In this document: piece by piece, positions 32,410-44,504 of the stretch
How the letters are laid out: each line of letters opens with the position of its first letter
Position numbering within the stretch: the first letter of the stretch is position 1
Assembly (NCBI GenBank): GCA_951394405.1
Contig: OX596341.1
Coordinates: forward strand, 496,001 to 560,000
Reading direction: 5' to 3'
Length of the DNA: 64,000 nt
From: Coprinellus micaceus
Taxonomy: Eukaryota > Basidiomycota > Agaricomycetes > Agaricales > Psathyrellaceae
The notes under the pieces: generated by a model
The model's input: the letters and a program-made list of their open reading frames with translations, nothing else
What the model was told of the DNA's origin: nothing
Databases searched by the model: none
Position numbers and translations under genes: made by a program

Positions 32410-33172
32410 ACCACCGTATTTAGAACGTGGGGTATGAGTTTTAATAATCCTCATACAGGTAGCAGCGTGCTATCGCTCCAAGCGCTCGAGAGGCTCCCTC
32501 TGCTTCAACTCCAATTAAACCCACTTCCATCGCAACATAAGGTAGTCTTAGTATAACGTAGTGATCAAGTGAAAACGTCACTTCGCCTTGAAACGGATTC
32601 CAATGGGGCATCCTCAGTTCCGAGGATATTGAAAATCGGCTTTCTACACATCGAAGCTAATGCGAATGTCTACAATTTCCTGAGAGCCCATTTTCGATAA
32701 ATGTCCTCAAAATTCTGCCCCGTTGGAATCCGTAAATGTGCCCTGCCAAAACGAAGTGACGGTTTCACACGACCCCTACCTTGCAACTTTCGAAGCTGGA
32801 GAACGAGACTCAAAGCCCCACTTGGAGACAAAAACAAAACACATCAATGCCTCCTCGATAAACTCGGTAGACCCCAAATCCCGCTTTCCCCACTTTGCAT
32901 TAGGTTTTCCCCCCCGCCGTTCGTACCATCTTTATCATCAAAATCCGGTAATAAGTCTAAGACTGAGACTAAGTGTAGATACGTAGAATGCCGGGTGAAT
33001 TTAGCGTATAGCGCGGAAGTGGACACGTGGATCAGATAGTTAGAGATATAGAGTATACGACAAAGCGAAACCAATATAAATGAAGGAATAAGATAGTTAG
33101 TTAGGTATACATACAACAAACGATACGTATAAGCACAACGTTAGTACGAGACATAGCTCACAACTGAAAAAT
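32410..33172. other. Intergenic stretch
   Basis: A/T-richer than its surroundings; it holds the 3' flank of the large gene ending at 33173. No gene is seen. Confidence 0.4.
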
Positions 33173-36100
33173 CTACACCCCACCCTTCCTCGGACTCTGA
33201 GCCTTCTCCGTCTCCCGCTCGCCCCTCCTCAACGAAACGTACTCGCCCCAATTCATCTCCCTTTCCCTCTCCTTCTCTTTTCCCTTCTCTCCCACCTTCG
33301 CTTTCACTTTCTCTCCCCCCTTTTCTTTCCCATTTTTCTTCCCGGGACTCCCACCCCCACCCAGCCTCCCCATCTTCCCCAGACTCCCCGTACCCTTCAA
33401 CCCAAACCCCCTCCGAGGAGACCGAAAAGGAGACGGAGAAGGAGACGCCACCCCAGCATCCTCGATAAACCCCGTACTCAACCTCGGCACGCCCCTAATC
33501 TCTGGGAGGGCGACGAGGGAGAACGAGTCGAGGTCCCACTCCCCATCCTCTTCATCCTCCCCGTCTCCTTCACTAGTGAGTTGGCCTTCTCTCGGGAGGT
33601 GATCGTCCATTTCTCGAGGAACCATGGACGGAGAAAGGTGAATCGAAGATATCATCGAGTCCGTAGCCACTGGAGGCTTGAATGACGAGGGCGGGAGGAG
33701 TCCCAGCCCCACGCGTTCCGCTCGAGGCGACGCAGACGGCGACGAACCAGCATTCGATACCTCGCGCAACGAAGACCTCGACCCCGACCTCGATAGTGTC
33801 CGAGCAAGAGACTTGAGCCCAAATTTCGGCGAACTCGACAGCGCTGTCGGTAGGAGACGCGGTGAAGAAGTCAGTGAAGTGGGTAGGAGACGCGGTGACC
33901 CACTCGGCGAGCCCGAGACGGAGCCCGGACGCGCCTTGGTCAACATCCTCCTCGGTGACCCCGTCAAGCCCTTCTCCAAGACCCTCGGGGACGCACTCGG
34001 CGAAGGAGGAACCGAAAGCGACAACGTCGACAACGCAGGCGAAGGCGGCCTCGCTTTCACGAGCACACTCTTTCGCTTTTTCTTCTCAGATCTAGAAGGC
34101 GTAGGGAGCGTGCTCGATTTCGGTTTCGTGGTCGCGGGGCCTGCGAGTGAGAGTAGTTGTGGGCTCGAGTTTGGGTTTGAGAGTGGTCGTAGAGAAGAGA
34201 CAGAGACGCTCCTCGACATGGAGGCGGGTGTCATATCCGCGGGCTTCAAATCCGGCATCGCGTCTTGCACAACTGGGCTCGAGACGAGTCGCACCGTGGG
34301 TACCCTTCCTTTGGGCCCATTCTGAACGTCGTTCTCCCCAGTTTCGTCCGTCGCGTTCGCCAGGCTCCTGATCGAGTCTTTCGCGCCAGGAGAACCAGAT
34401 GAGGAACTAGAGGGCTTCCCCAACCCAATCCCGATCCCGATCCCAGCCCCCAACCCCCCCTCAGACCTATACTTCCGCCCCTTGGGCGTCGTAGCGGGCC
34501 TGTACTTGTACCGCGGCGTGAGTGAGGGTGTGGCGGGTGGGAGGAGGGGGGAGGTCTTCGCTTTGTTTTGTTGTGGTGCGGTTGATGTGGGTTTCGAGGA
34601 AGAAGGAGAGTTTGGTGTGGGTTTAGAAGAGGGTGGTGCGGGTTTGGAGGAATGTGGTGCAGGTTTAGAGGAATGTGATTGGTTACTGGGAGGGAGATTC
34701 GAGGCGGAGGGCGACGTCTTGCGTTGAACGACGGGTGCAGTCTCTTCATTTGGGAATATATCTTCAGGTGGGGTCCACGAATACGGTCGTTCCTCCTCCT
34801 CTCCCTGCCCCTCTCCCTCTTTTCTCCCCTCTTTCCCATCCTTCCCCATCCTCCCTCTCTCTTTACCATCCATCACCCCCCCTCCTACACCACTGCGTTC
34901 CGGAGGCGCACCCCCACGCCGATCCTCAACCTCCAAAACCCCCACAACCCTCATCCACCACGCCCTCCCCCCCTCCCTCACTTCCCTCACCTCCCCCACC
35001 TGCGCAGCTTTCCAGTCGTCGAAGCTCTGCACCATCTCGTACTCCCCGCCTACTCCATCCCCTTCGTGTTCGTCATCTTCACTTCCCCGATACACGTCTC
35101 CCATTTTACCCCCAGCGGGACCGGTCCTCAGCCCGACTCCACACCCCTTCCCCCTCTGAACCGCATTCCTATCGTCAGCTCTAGAGATCTGGGCACTGGC
35201 GATCCTCCGAATGGACGGTCGGGCGGGGGGAGGTTTGACGTGGACGCTCGAAGACGTCCGCTTCACCACCTGTCTCCCTGGGGCTTTAGCCGTTGGTGTC
35301 GAGGGAGCTTTCGCTATCCCCAGGGGAACAGAGGAGGAAGATGAAGACGAAGCAGGAGGGGGCAAGGACCCAGGAGTGACTTCACCCAAAACACACATCA
35401 AATACTGAATATGCGTCCCCTCCCCGCCTGGGGCGGAGAACGGCGACGGCGTAGGCGAGGGAGGTGTGACGTACGTCTCGCCTGGGCGCGGGAGGGACGT
35501 TGGGATGGTGGGTCTGTGAGGTGTGAGTTAGTAAGGATGTGTGAGATGAGGAGGGGGAAAGGAGAGGAGAGGCGTAGAAAGAGAATGGAAAGGGCGTAGA
35601 AAGAAGAGGGAAAGAGCGTAGAAAGAGAATGGAAAGACCGAATCAAGGTGGAGACAAAAATAGAGGGGGGGATCCATGGCACGAGCCACGGAACCGCGTA
35701 GAACGAAGAAAGGGGAAGTAAGGACGGAGCGTGGACGCTCGTTCAACGCGATCCGCCAAGCTTTGTGCTGCAATATAAAGAATAAAGCATCAAGAATAAA
35801 GAATATAAAGGGCGTGGTGGAAGGGCGCGGCAGGAGGGCTCGGGGGGTCGAAGAAGCCGGGGAAGAGGTGAGAGAGCGGAGGAACCGTGCGCTAGGACGG
35901 AGGCCACCGTATCCGAGAAGAACGTAGACCGTACCTTGAAGAATCGGCTTTGCTCACAACACCCACAACCCTCCCCAAATACTCTCCCCCTGCTCTTCCC
36001 TCCCCCCCACCAACGCGGGGTACGACCCACGTCCCCCTCCCCAGCACCTCCCCGGGTCCCTTCCATATACAATCTCCCTTTCCCCTCAGGAGGGGCCACT

Positions 36101-37222
36101 CCGCGTTCATCGTTATCCCCATCGTCTGTGCGTAGCCTCCTTCTCCTCCGCCTCCTACTTCCTCTTCCCGTATATCCTCCCTCCCCCCACTTCCCCTCTT
36201 ACCCAGCTCGTCCTCCCCATTCTCACTCTCCGAGCTAGAAAACACAGAACTCAACCTCCTCCCCACCTCCCCCCGTCCTACAACGACCCAATCCCACCCC
36301 ACATCCCCATTCACGCGCTCCTCCTCGGTGATGTGGGCAAGGGAGGAGACGGGGTGGTAGAGGAGGAGGTGGTAGGTGTGTGTGTGGAGGGGGAGGAGGA
36401 CGGATGCTGGGCAGGGGAGAGGGGTGGGTTGGTTTGGGTGTGGGTTTGGGGGATGGGAGGAAGAGGGATGGGAGGAAGAGGGATGGGAGGAAGAGGAGGG
36501 AGGGGAAGAGGAGGGAGGGGAAGAGGAGGGAGGGGAAGAGGAGGGAGGGGAAGATGACGAAGGGAGAGAAGGGGGAGAGGGGTTAGATGGGGCGGGGGGA
36601 GAGGGCTTCGGGAGCGACGCGTCGGTCGATAGGTAGACGGAGGTTGGGTTGGATGAGGCCGCCTTGCGTGGGCCGCTTGACGTAGTGGAAGAAGATGAAT
36701 TTGAGCGTGAATGGGCTAGGTCTACATCGAGTTACATCGAGTTAGAGAGGCTGAGAAGAGAAGAATAGGAGACAGGAGAGGAGACGTACGCGGATACACC
36801 TCCCCCACGCGCTCATCCAGCTTTCGGAGCCTCTCCTCCGCGCGTTCGGTGCTTCCCTTGCTACCCCGCTCCGCCCTCCCTTTCCCTTTGGAGCTCTTGG
36901 GTTGAGCTTGCGAGTTGTCGTCGTCATTTCGTTGAGTTGGAGGTTGGGCTTGAGCCCGATCTCGAGGTGTAGTAGTCGACGTAGATGCAGATGGAACCCC
37001 GAGTGGCGTCGGCGTCACGGAAGGGGAAGGGGCGGTAAGCAGGACGCGTCTGCCTGCATGTGTCCGACGCGGGGCTGGGCCCGAGTTCCCCTCACTATGA
37101 GAGTGAGGATGAGTATGAGTATGAGAGTGGGTGTGAGCGTGGGCGTGGGTGTGCTTTGGGGAGGGAGATGGAGGCAGGGAGGGTGTGGGCGCGAGGAACT
37201 TTAGGGCGTCGCTTATGCCCAT
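33173..37222 (-). CDS. Large disordered protein, function unknown
   Basis: Three exons (37222-36790, 35935-36715 read in reverse, 35513-33173) join in phase to 1,184 residues; intron 2 is about 420 nt, long for this window. The start (MGISDALKFLAPTPS) follows a CT-rich leader. Residues ~22-42 are an alternating histidine tract (HTHAHAHTHSHTHTHPHSHS). Then come Ser/Pro-rich repeats, a short ordered-looking segment (VNGDVGWDWVVVGRGEVG), acidic and Gly-rich parts, a segment around GEYEMVQSFDDWKAAQVGEV, and long Ser/Pro/Lys-rich stretches with many SPR/SPK motifs. The C-terminus is Lys/Glu-rich. I recognise no domain. Basic, Ser/Pro-rich composition would suit a regulated scaffold, but that is a guess. 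Confidence 0.6.
36467..36556 (+). repeat. GA-rich tandem repeats inside the large disordered gene
   Basis: About three units of GGGATGGGAGGAAGAG are followed by about four of GAGGGAGGGGAAGAG. On the coding strand they encode Ser/Pro-rich repeats, so the array is part of exon 2. Confidence 0.8.
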
Positions 37223-38961
37223 CGGTGCTTGCTTCGTCTTTTTCGTTTGTGACGCTGTGAAGACGAACGATCGAGGCGGAAGTCGGAAGATAGGAGAGGA
37301 GAGTGAAAGTGAAAGTGAGTGAAAGAGAGAAAAGCAGAGAGAGAGAGAGAAAGAACGCGTATCCACGTTCGCATAAACCTCACAACCACACACACACGCG
37401 ATCTTTTCCGTGACTCGGATCCAGCCCCTTTGTTTGCCCTTTCCTCTTCCGTTCCGTCTCCTCCTCGTCCTCCTATCTTCACCCTCCCCTATTCCCCACA
37501 CCTCTCTCGTTCCCTTCCTCTCGCCCTTCATCATCCCCACCACGCCTCCCAAACGCATCGTACCCTAGACTTACGTTGAGGGGGTACGACCCCGCACCCC
37601 GGGTGGTTGGCACGACCACGAAACGCTCGCGAAACGATACACGGTCGTTGAGCGGATGCAATGGCGCTGTTGAGATGTCGATGCCGTTATGTCCAAGCCG
37701 TTGAATCCGGAGTGGTCGGTGCCGAAGGCTGCCAAGACCCACCGTGTCCACCAAATCAATCGAAGGGTGTGACGTCATCGATGTCAGCGTTAGGCGCCTA
37801 GGAGTCGACGCGTCGTCGTTGGTCTTCTTCTCATCCCTCCCTTGGGACGCACGAAAATCAAAGACGAGCGAGCGAGCTAGCATTTCCCGGCAGAGCACGG
37901 GGAAAGGGGCAATAGATGGAAATCATGGAAACCAGAGCGAAGTCACTCTGCCGGAGTGGTTAACCGGATCGCCTGCTACCCCCTCCCCTCCTCTCCTGAG
38001 AGAAGGAAGTGAAGCCATTTTGCTTTTCACACGATTCTTCATCTCTCACGTGACCGTCTTTCCCTCTCTCCCCCATTGACACCCCTTCTTCCTTCTCATC
38101 CCAAAATTTCATACTCATACCCACCTTTCAGTCTCGCCAGTCTCAGTCCAGGGTTCGCCCTACCCCCTCCCCTCCCCACACCTCTACACCTCCACACCAC
38201 CCCCCCAGAATCCACACCAACGCACTCTATCTCCACCCCACCCCTCCAACCGACGCGGCCCACACCTCGAACCCCATCTGAGCCTGCCGAACCCCGTTCC
38301 ACAGCTTCACCTCCGCCCGCAAGTGCGTACATACCGTACCCTTTAAATTTGACCCACGGCGATAAGTTATAACGATAAAGCCTGTGACTGAAAACGCCAA
38401 TACCACCCCCTTCCTTCCTTCCTTCCGAGCATCTCCGCCCTGCCCTGCTCTGCCCTGCCCCGCTCCCCCGCTTTCAAATTTGCTACCATCCCACCAACCC
38501 GCAAGCCAAATAGTAGGTACCAAGTAGGTACTAGTACCGGCACTGCCTCCCACCCCCTTGTTGGTACGACAAGGGACTCGGGAAGCCGCCCTCCCCTTCG
38601 TCACGTTCCAACGGCTTAGACTCCACAATCGCAGGGCCCGAGTCGTTCGTCGGTTCTTCCGAGTTCCCGGCCTCGCTCCCAGATCTACGTATACATACCT
38701 TACCTCCGCGGCCCGCCCTGAGCACCCACTTGGGGTCTGGACCGTGGTTAGGATTTTGTCGAGGTCCCCAGGTATGGAATAGATGATAATGCAAGATGGG
38801 TTTGCGTTTACCTTATGACAGAGAGTCAGGGCTTATGCAATTGAGGAGGAGGAGCGAGCGAGGGGTTTTCTAAATTCTGGCTCGAGTTGCCTCTGTCGAA
38901 ATGTGTACGATGGGCGAGGTGGGCACACACGAGGCTGGAGTGACGTGTCCAGGGAACACTG
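37223..38961. other. Intergenic stretch, no gene recognised
   Basis: 1.7 kb with CT-rich upstream leader sequence next to 37222 and CT/CCTT-rich runs near 38100-38480. Competing short frames occur on both strands, with no domain or splice support. Confidence 0.4.
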
Positions 38962-39540
38962 CGTACCATCTCTTCCCAGAGAAGCCACCGACCTCACCTT
39001 ACACAAACTGGTCAACCTTCCACGCCCAAAGTGCCTTAAACGCCCCCTCGCACGTTCAGTAGCCCAACGAACTCTTACCAGAAGCACGCATGCATGCCTT
39101 TCGAAACATCGCCCCACACCTTGTTTATCCTCCCGAGAAGTTTTTATCACCCCCGAGGAGCATTATCATCATGTGTATGAGCCTCACATGGCTTTCATGG
39201 AGGCCGGTACATCCAACTCGCGCTTTATCTCCTACGTAGGTCCACAGCCTCAAATTTCGGATCGCAGATAACACCGCTGCTGATGGAGTAGTCCCAGGTG
39301 GACACACTCGGGCGGGTGAAGCTGGGGAGATAGCTGCTCAGCACCTCGGTATGATAGTGTTGAGGGCAAGATGTAGACTTGTGATACCACCATTTCTGGA
39401 GAATTGGACTTCCCACCCGAGTATGTTTATGCACTCGAAAGCGTGGACATCGGCTTTGCGGACCCGTTCCAATCGGTGTACCCTGCAACATCTACGTCTA
39501 CCATTCAACCCTTTGCGCGGGGACTGTTTTTGAAGAGGGT
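38962..39540 (+). pseudogene. Degraded F-box-like gene (subgroup A)
   Basis: The frame opens like the intact subgroup A genes (VPSLPREATDL, then YEPHMAFMEAGTSNS) but diverges strongly and shifts frame at about 39238. Before and after that point the text matches the intact genes' SLISHVHNL and FRITDNTT segments in different frames. A large part is then missing, and a final block (ENW, ALESVDIGFADPFQS) matches LESLDISFVDPLQP of the intact copies. No normal product is possible. Confidence 0.8.
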
Positions 39541-39875
39541 GAATAAAAATATGCAATGTGGGATCAACTCCGAGTCCCGACCGAATGAATCAATGAAGGA
39601 CGTCCTAACGATACTTTTCGCAGATGAGGTGCACCAACCACCTTCGCGATATACCCAGAGACGGTCTTTCAACGTTTCGTCTCTCAGTCCTCCGCCACGC
39701 TCCCCTACGGTCTACCTCACTCACTCATCATATACATACTCTTATGGTCGGCTTCGAGCGCCCCTACGGTACATACCTTCGAATCAGCAGCTCGTTCATA
39801 CGCTGGAAAATGTGTCGGTTCTCGCATACGTCAAGCTACCACACACTTGAAGCATGGTCACCGCATCCGATTCGG
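39541..39875. other. Intergenic stretch
   Basis: Between the decayed subgroup A copy and the promoter of the gene at 40018. I see no gene. Confidence 0.35.
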
Positions 39876-39925
39876 TTTGGGCGCTTCTTCTCATCTTGAT
39901 AAGATTAGATCCTGGCAGCCAATCA
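39876..39925 (+). promoter_or_regulatory. F-box-like promoter module: GGGCGCTT, tandem GATA, CCAAT
   Basis: TTTGGGCGCTT is followed by GATAAGATTAGAT at 39898-39910 and AGCCAATCA at ~39917. It lies about 95-140 nt upstream of the start at 40018. The same order occurs at 43629 and 46189-46240. Confidence 0.65.
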
Positions 39926-40017
39926 TCGTGCACCACTGTTTGAGGTGGCGTCATCGATTCGATTTGGATGCCGCATCTTCGTCCTCAACCACCACGTCAG
40001 TCGTTCTTCCCAGACCT

Positions 40018-41495
40018 ATGCCTCCACGACTTCCCCTGGAGATCACTGACCTCATTCTGGATGAACTAGGCGCGAGGCCTCGTGAGGAGTGCCTGTCGTC
40101 TCTCATAGCATGCTGCACCACCAGCAAGGCCTTCGTCGAGCCCTCCCAGAAACGGATATTTCACTCTGTCACCCTATATTCCCCTTTCGCTGAAACGCCT
40201 TGGCTCCCTGAACTGATTCAAAGGTCAGGGAAAAAGTTGGCCCACACCTCCTCGCTGTTCGTTCGCACAATCGCTCACAAGCCCCACCTCCGCTCCTACG
40301 TGCGCGAATTTACATATGCCCTTATTTCACCGGAGATAGGCGACATTCTGCCAGAGGCTGTGGAACCCCTCCAGCAGCTCCCCAACCTTGAGTGTCTGTG
40401 CCTTCGGGGCAATCTAGAGAGGATTCGAGAGACCAGAATCACGGACGCGCTGGCGAAGTGTATTGCATCGATGTTCTGCCATCTCCCTATCAAGGCGTTC
40501 GATTTGAGCGGAATCATGGACTTCAAGCTTGATCTCCATACTCTGCCGACGTCTATAGAGCAGTTGCACCTCACGCGATCGTCCTTGAACATGGCGCGCT
40601 CTGTATCAGCACGGTGAGTGCCTTTTCTCTCCCACCCATCCTGATTCTTGAGGGCGCTGACAGTGCCGATCCGCCCACAGACATCCCGATGCGGCGTCCA
40701 ACTTGAAGACACTGATCTGTGACGAGCAGTCTTTGCGGGACTGCATTAACCCGTATTTGAGGGGCACTGGTGGCCAAGGGGATAAATCAGGCGCATACTC
40801 GCACCTTGAGAAGCTGGATTTCAATATGTCGCTGGTAGACCCACGATGTTACGATACGTTGCACCGCGCTATCCTTGGGGAAGTAGAGTGCCTCAAAGAG
40901 CTAACCCTGACGTGTGCTAGTGAGTACCCTTCAATTCCACACGATGCCAGCCTAATGCAAGTCTCCAGTGGACGAATCATATCCATCCCCATGGAGGGGA
41001 GACTCTTCCCCACTGAAAGGCCTCAACCCGAGCTCCTTCTCCTCCCTCACCTGCCTCACGTTCGACGCAAACCTCGTCGTCGAGAGGCTGGACCCCTGGT
41101 CCTATTCGGAGGACTACGTCGCCATCAACATCCCATACATGGGGCTATGTAACCCTCCCTTCTCCGACCTCTGCGAGCTCCAGTCCCTTCACGTTAACAT
41201 TGTCATCGAGGGCGGCGTCAGCAGAGCCGATGAGCAAAGCTTTGGCCGACATTGGGGTAAACTTTGTGATACCTTGACTGCGCCAGGTGCCTTTCCAAAG
41301 TTATCCAAGGTCACTCTGGCAATTGACGTCCGAGCGCCTGCTGATTCTCCCGCAATCCGCTATGCCCGTGTCGTGAAGCGATTGATCTTCGACCTCGTTT
41401 ATCCGGACCAGTTCCAGAGGTTGATCGAGCTCGATTATGAGGGCACACTTCGGTTCTCGTTCGAGGCGGAGGTAACGGAAGTTCCTACCTCCTAA
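40018..41495 (+). CDS. F-box-like/leucine-rich protein (subgroup B)
   Basis: Three exons (40018-40613, 40681-40919, 40969-41495) encode 453 residues. The N-terminus has PPRLPLEITDLILDELGA, then CCTTSKAFVEPSQKRIFHSV. Leucine-rich segments follow, and the protein ends with IELDYEGTLRFSFEAEVTEV and a stop two residues later. In its relatives translation would start eight codons further upstream, at CCACCATG; here that codon is ACG, so I start at the next Met. The GATA/CCAAT module lies upstream. It is the closest standalone relative of the N-terminal part of the metacaspase fusion at 46292. Presumed SCF-type adaptor; partner unknown. Confidence 0.85.
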
Positions 41496-41735
41496 CCCAT
41501 CACCGGGGGTACTGGTGTTGTTCAGACGAGCATGCTCATTTGGCGTTGCAATGTTGGTTGGGACTTCATATCTCCATCGTGATTTGTAGTATATGGTAAA
41601 CCATAATCATCTATGCCTTTCTGGAGGCCCACTTCAATCAACCCGTGCTCATCGGCTTTCAGGATTGTTCTGTTGCACTGAACTGAGGGCTCCCAGCCAA
41701 TGGGCCAAGTTTGCGCGCTTAACCTCCTCCCGTTT

Positions 41736-41748
41736 GATAAGATTAGAT
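41736..41748 (+). promoter_or_regulatory. Tandem GATA element of the subgroup C pseudogene
   Basis: GATAAGATTAGAT lies about 145 nt upstream of the pseudogene start at 41892. GCGCGCTTA lies 20 nt before it and a partial CCAAC/CGATC box after it. Confidence 0.55.
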
Positions 41749-41891
41749 CTAGCCAACCGATCAAGGCAAACAGTTCGCACTGCCTCCAATTGAGCAACGG
41801 ATACGAACCGGCAAAGGGCTGAGCTTGTAGCCTCGACCTTTAACTGTAACCACCACCATCCATTGAGGAAGACACACCCCACTCCCTCGAT

Positions 41892-43400
41892 ATGACCTCC
41901 AAACACCTTGCCACAGAGCTCATACTCGTATCGTGGAGATCCTTGGTGAAGGAAACCGAGACGAATGTATGCCAGCCCTGATCGCGGTCGCCACCACCAA
42001 CAGCGCCCTCCTATGCACGAGTCAAGAGATCTTCCGTGAAGTGTCTTTGTACTCTCACCCTCGTAGCGTCTACAAGGACCTCGACGAGCCAATCGAGGGA
42101 CTTTCAAGACGGGATATCGACGACCTAGGAGAGACCACTCGGCTCTTCCTGCGTTCCGTGAAGGCGAGTTCTCACCTACGCCCATACGTCAAGAACGTCA
42201 CTTTCCGCATTTGCGATGCCTCCGAGGAGTGTAGCCGCGTTGTTCACCACGCGATCCGCACGTTGCCCAATGTTGTCACGTTCGATATGGGTCTCTACGA
42301 CTTGTCGGGAATGGGGATAGATCAAGATATCCTCGACACGATAGTGTTGCTCATGCAGCACGTGAGGCTGGAAACGCTTAGGGTTGAGGCGTTTCTCGGA
42401 TTTCCTTGGGAGGTTCTCCGGGTATAGACAGGGCTGAAGACCCTGATTTTGTCCAACTGTGCACTTGCCCCTGGGGAGACGGATTTTGCGCCAGGGTGAG
42501 TTACGGATCGCATTTTTCATTGGTCCTCATCGCCGACGAACCTGCATAGGACACTCTCTTCCATTCCCAACCTCGATTCCCTCGTATGCGACAGCTACGG
42601 AATCGAAAATGGCATCAATATGATGCTTGGAACAACGTACAGAGCGAGCGAGGCGATTCTTGGCATAGTTTCGAGGCTCCGAAAATCAACGTCAACTTCT
42701 CTAGACGGGATATCGAGGAGGAAATTCACGTCCCACTCTTGGGGCATGTCAAGCGCTTGGAGGTGCTCAAGATGACAGGTGAGCTGGACGCTTCCGATTC
42801 GATCGGGACTCTACTCACTCCCAACATCATGCAGTCGACCAGAATATCTACAACCTTCCCACCCTTGGCCAGGGAGTCGCTTCTCCGGCGCCCCTCCAAA
42901 GTCTAAATTCCGCTTCGTTCAAGACGCTCGCCCACCTGTTCCTGAAGCACACCATCTTTATACGGAGGCAACTCAATTTTCAGCCTGAAATCACCATCCC
43001 CGATCCCTACCTAGGTCTATGCGGTACACCAATATCCGACTTCACTGCGCTAGAGGGTCTGGAGATCGGCATCTCCCTGCATGGAGCGCTCGATGTGCAT
43101 GTAGCCAGCTCGTTTGGGGGACAGTGGGGGGCGATTTGCGATGGCATAGTGACAGCGGATGGCTCCCCAACTCCCCCTACCCTGAGGAAGTTCAAATTGG
43201 ACGTGGAGATGGCGGCGTTCGATGACAGAGGCAGGGAGAAACGCCGATATAATGTGGCCCTGGGCCGTTTGTTTAGCCAGTGTTTCGTGCACCTGGTAAA
43301 GCCACAGCTGTTGCCCCTCGAGAACCTTGGGTCTACGGGAGCTCTCGACTTCTCATTCACAGTCAAGCTGTTCGATGGTCGGGTATTTGCCCCAGTCTGA
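41892..43400 (+). pseudogene. F-box-like gene, subgroup C, with several disabling changes
   Basis: The gene can be followed along the intact relative at 59930 from MTSKHLATELIL to a C-terminus with GALDFSFTVKLFDG. It has a one-base deletion near 41929, between LATELIL and RIVEILGEG. A TAG at about 42425 interrupts FPWEVLRV and TGLKTLIL. A second one-base loss lies in the A-run at about 42690, before INVNFSRRDIEEEIHVP. Splice sites are otherwise where expected. The preserved length suggests recent loss. Confidence 0.8.
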
Positions 43401-43724
43401 ATGTCGACCCAATATACGTAGCGTATCGCCTTTTCCGTTTGCCCTCGAGGTAATGTCGGTACCTGGTGTGCCTGTGCACACTGGATGGACCTTAGATTGC
43501 CACGAACCCCTAATTCCCCTTCGATAAATTCTGCTGCGTTCAATTCGGAGGCAGGTACATCTGGGACGCCAGTTGATTTCGACGGGCGCTTACCTCAGGC
43601 GTACTAGATCTCGGGAGTTGGGTGTCGTGATAAGATTAGATGTTCGTAGCCAATCAGGGTGCGCCGCTGTGTGAGGCGGCGTCATCGGTTGGATTTTGAT
43701 GCCTCGTTTTCGTCCTGAACCACC
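43401..43724 (+). promoter_or_regulatory. Intergenic stretch with GATA/CCAAT module
   Basis: GGGCGCTTA at ~43588, GATAAGATTAGAT at 43629-43641 and CCAATC at ~43650 precede the truncated gene fragment at 43725. Confidence 0.6.
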
Positions 43725-43976
43725 ATGTCGGTCGTTCTCCCCAGACCTATGCCTCCACCACTTCCCCCAGAAATCACTGACCTCATTCTGGATGACCCCA
43801 GTGCGAGGCCTCGCGAGGAATGTCTGTCCACTCTCGTAGCATGCTGCAGCGCCAGCAAGGCCTTCGTCAAGCGGCGCCAGAAACACATTTTTCACTGTCA
43901 CCCCCGACCAATCCCAGCACTACGATGCTACTCGCTCACTGCTGTAATCCTGGCTCCGAGCTCTGGGGAGAGGTGA
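43725..43976 (+). pseudogene. N-terminal fragment of a subgroup B F-box-like gene
   Basis: The first ~57 codons match the subgroup B head (MSVVLPRPMPPPLPPEITDL, then SASKAFVKRRQKHIFH). Homology then stops where the relatives read SVTLF, and the frame ends about 25 codons later in unrelated sequence. A conventional ATG start and a full promoter module are still present. A short piece matching the subgroup C segment LEVLKMTGEL follows near 44090-44120. Confidence 0.8.
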
Positions 43977-44504
43977 GCGCCTAAACGCGCTTGGGTAAAC
44001 AATCCGATTCAATCGGCGTATGGAGCAACGGTTAGTTGAAGGCCATTGCGGTTCTGAGATGCCCGCTACCACACCATGTCGAGCGCTCGGAGGATCTCAA
44101 GCTCTCGGGTGAGCTACTGTATCTCTCCGCTGCGAGTTAACATGAGATGTGATCCTGTACGGTGCAAGAGGCAGGAAGAGACAGGAAGAAACCCGAAGGT
44201 GGTTCAGTAGCGGCATTCTGGCCTCATGACTGCGCAGAAGCGATCGAAAGGGGTCTTGTGATCCGAACCGCAAGCTACATACTGTGTATTTGCCATCCAC
44301 CCAGCGCGAGCTTGCTAAAATGCGACGGTTCAGCTCAAGCTAGCGACTATGGTGGCCAACGACGGCAGTTTGTGTTGAAGAACCGTTTTTACCCTGCGTT
44401 TGGTGTTGTGATTTTCCAACGGCGACGTGACTGCAGAGATCACCTGGCACTTGCCGAAATATTTGCTCCGCAACCACCACCATCGTTCTCGACTCTCAGC
44501 CCCT

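Noticed and set aside
33678..34325. 215-codon plus-strand frame inside the large disordered gene
   Set aside because: Antisense shadow of a low-complexity coding exon; no splice or domain support.
36590..36715. Conserved-looking segment TLKFIFFHYVKRP in the minus strand
   Set aside because: It lies in a frame that fits neither the upstream exon phase nor the downstream WDWVVVGRG frame; the Ser/Pro-rich frame joins both exons correctly.
37945..38020. tRNA-like start (GCCGGAGTGGTTAACCGG)
   Set aside because: No matching acceptor stem, anticodon stem or T arm follows, so it is not a tRNA gene.
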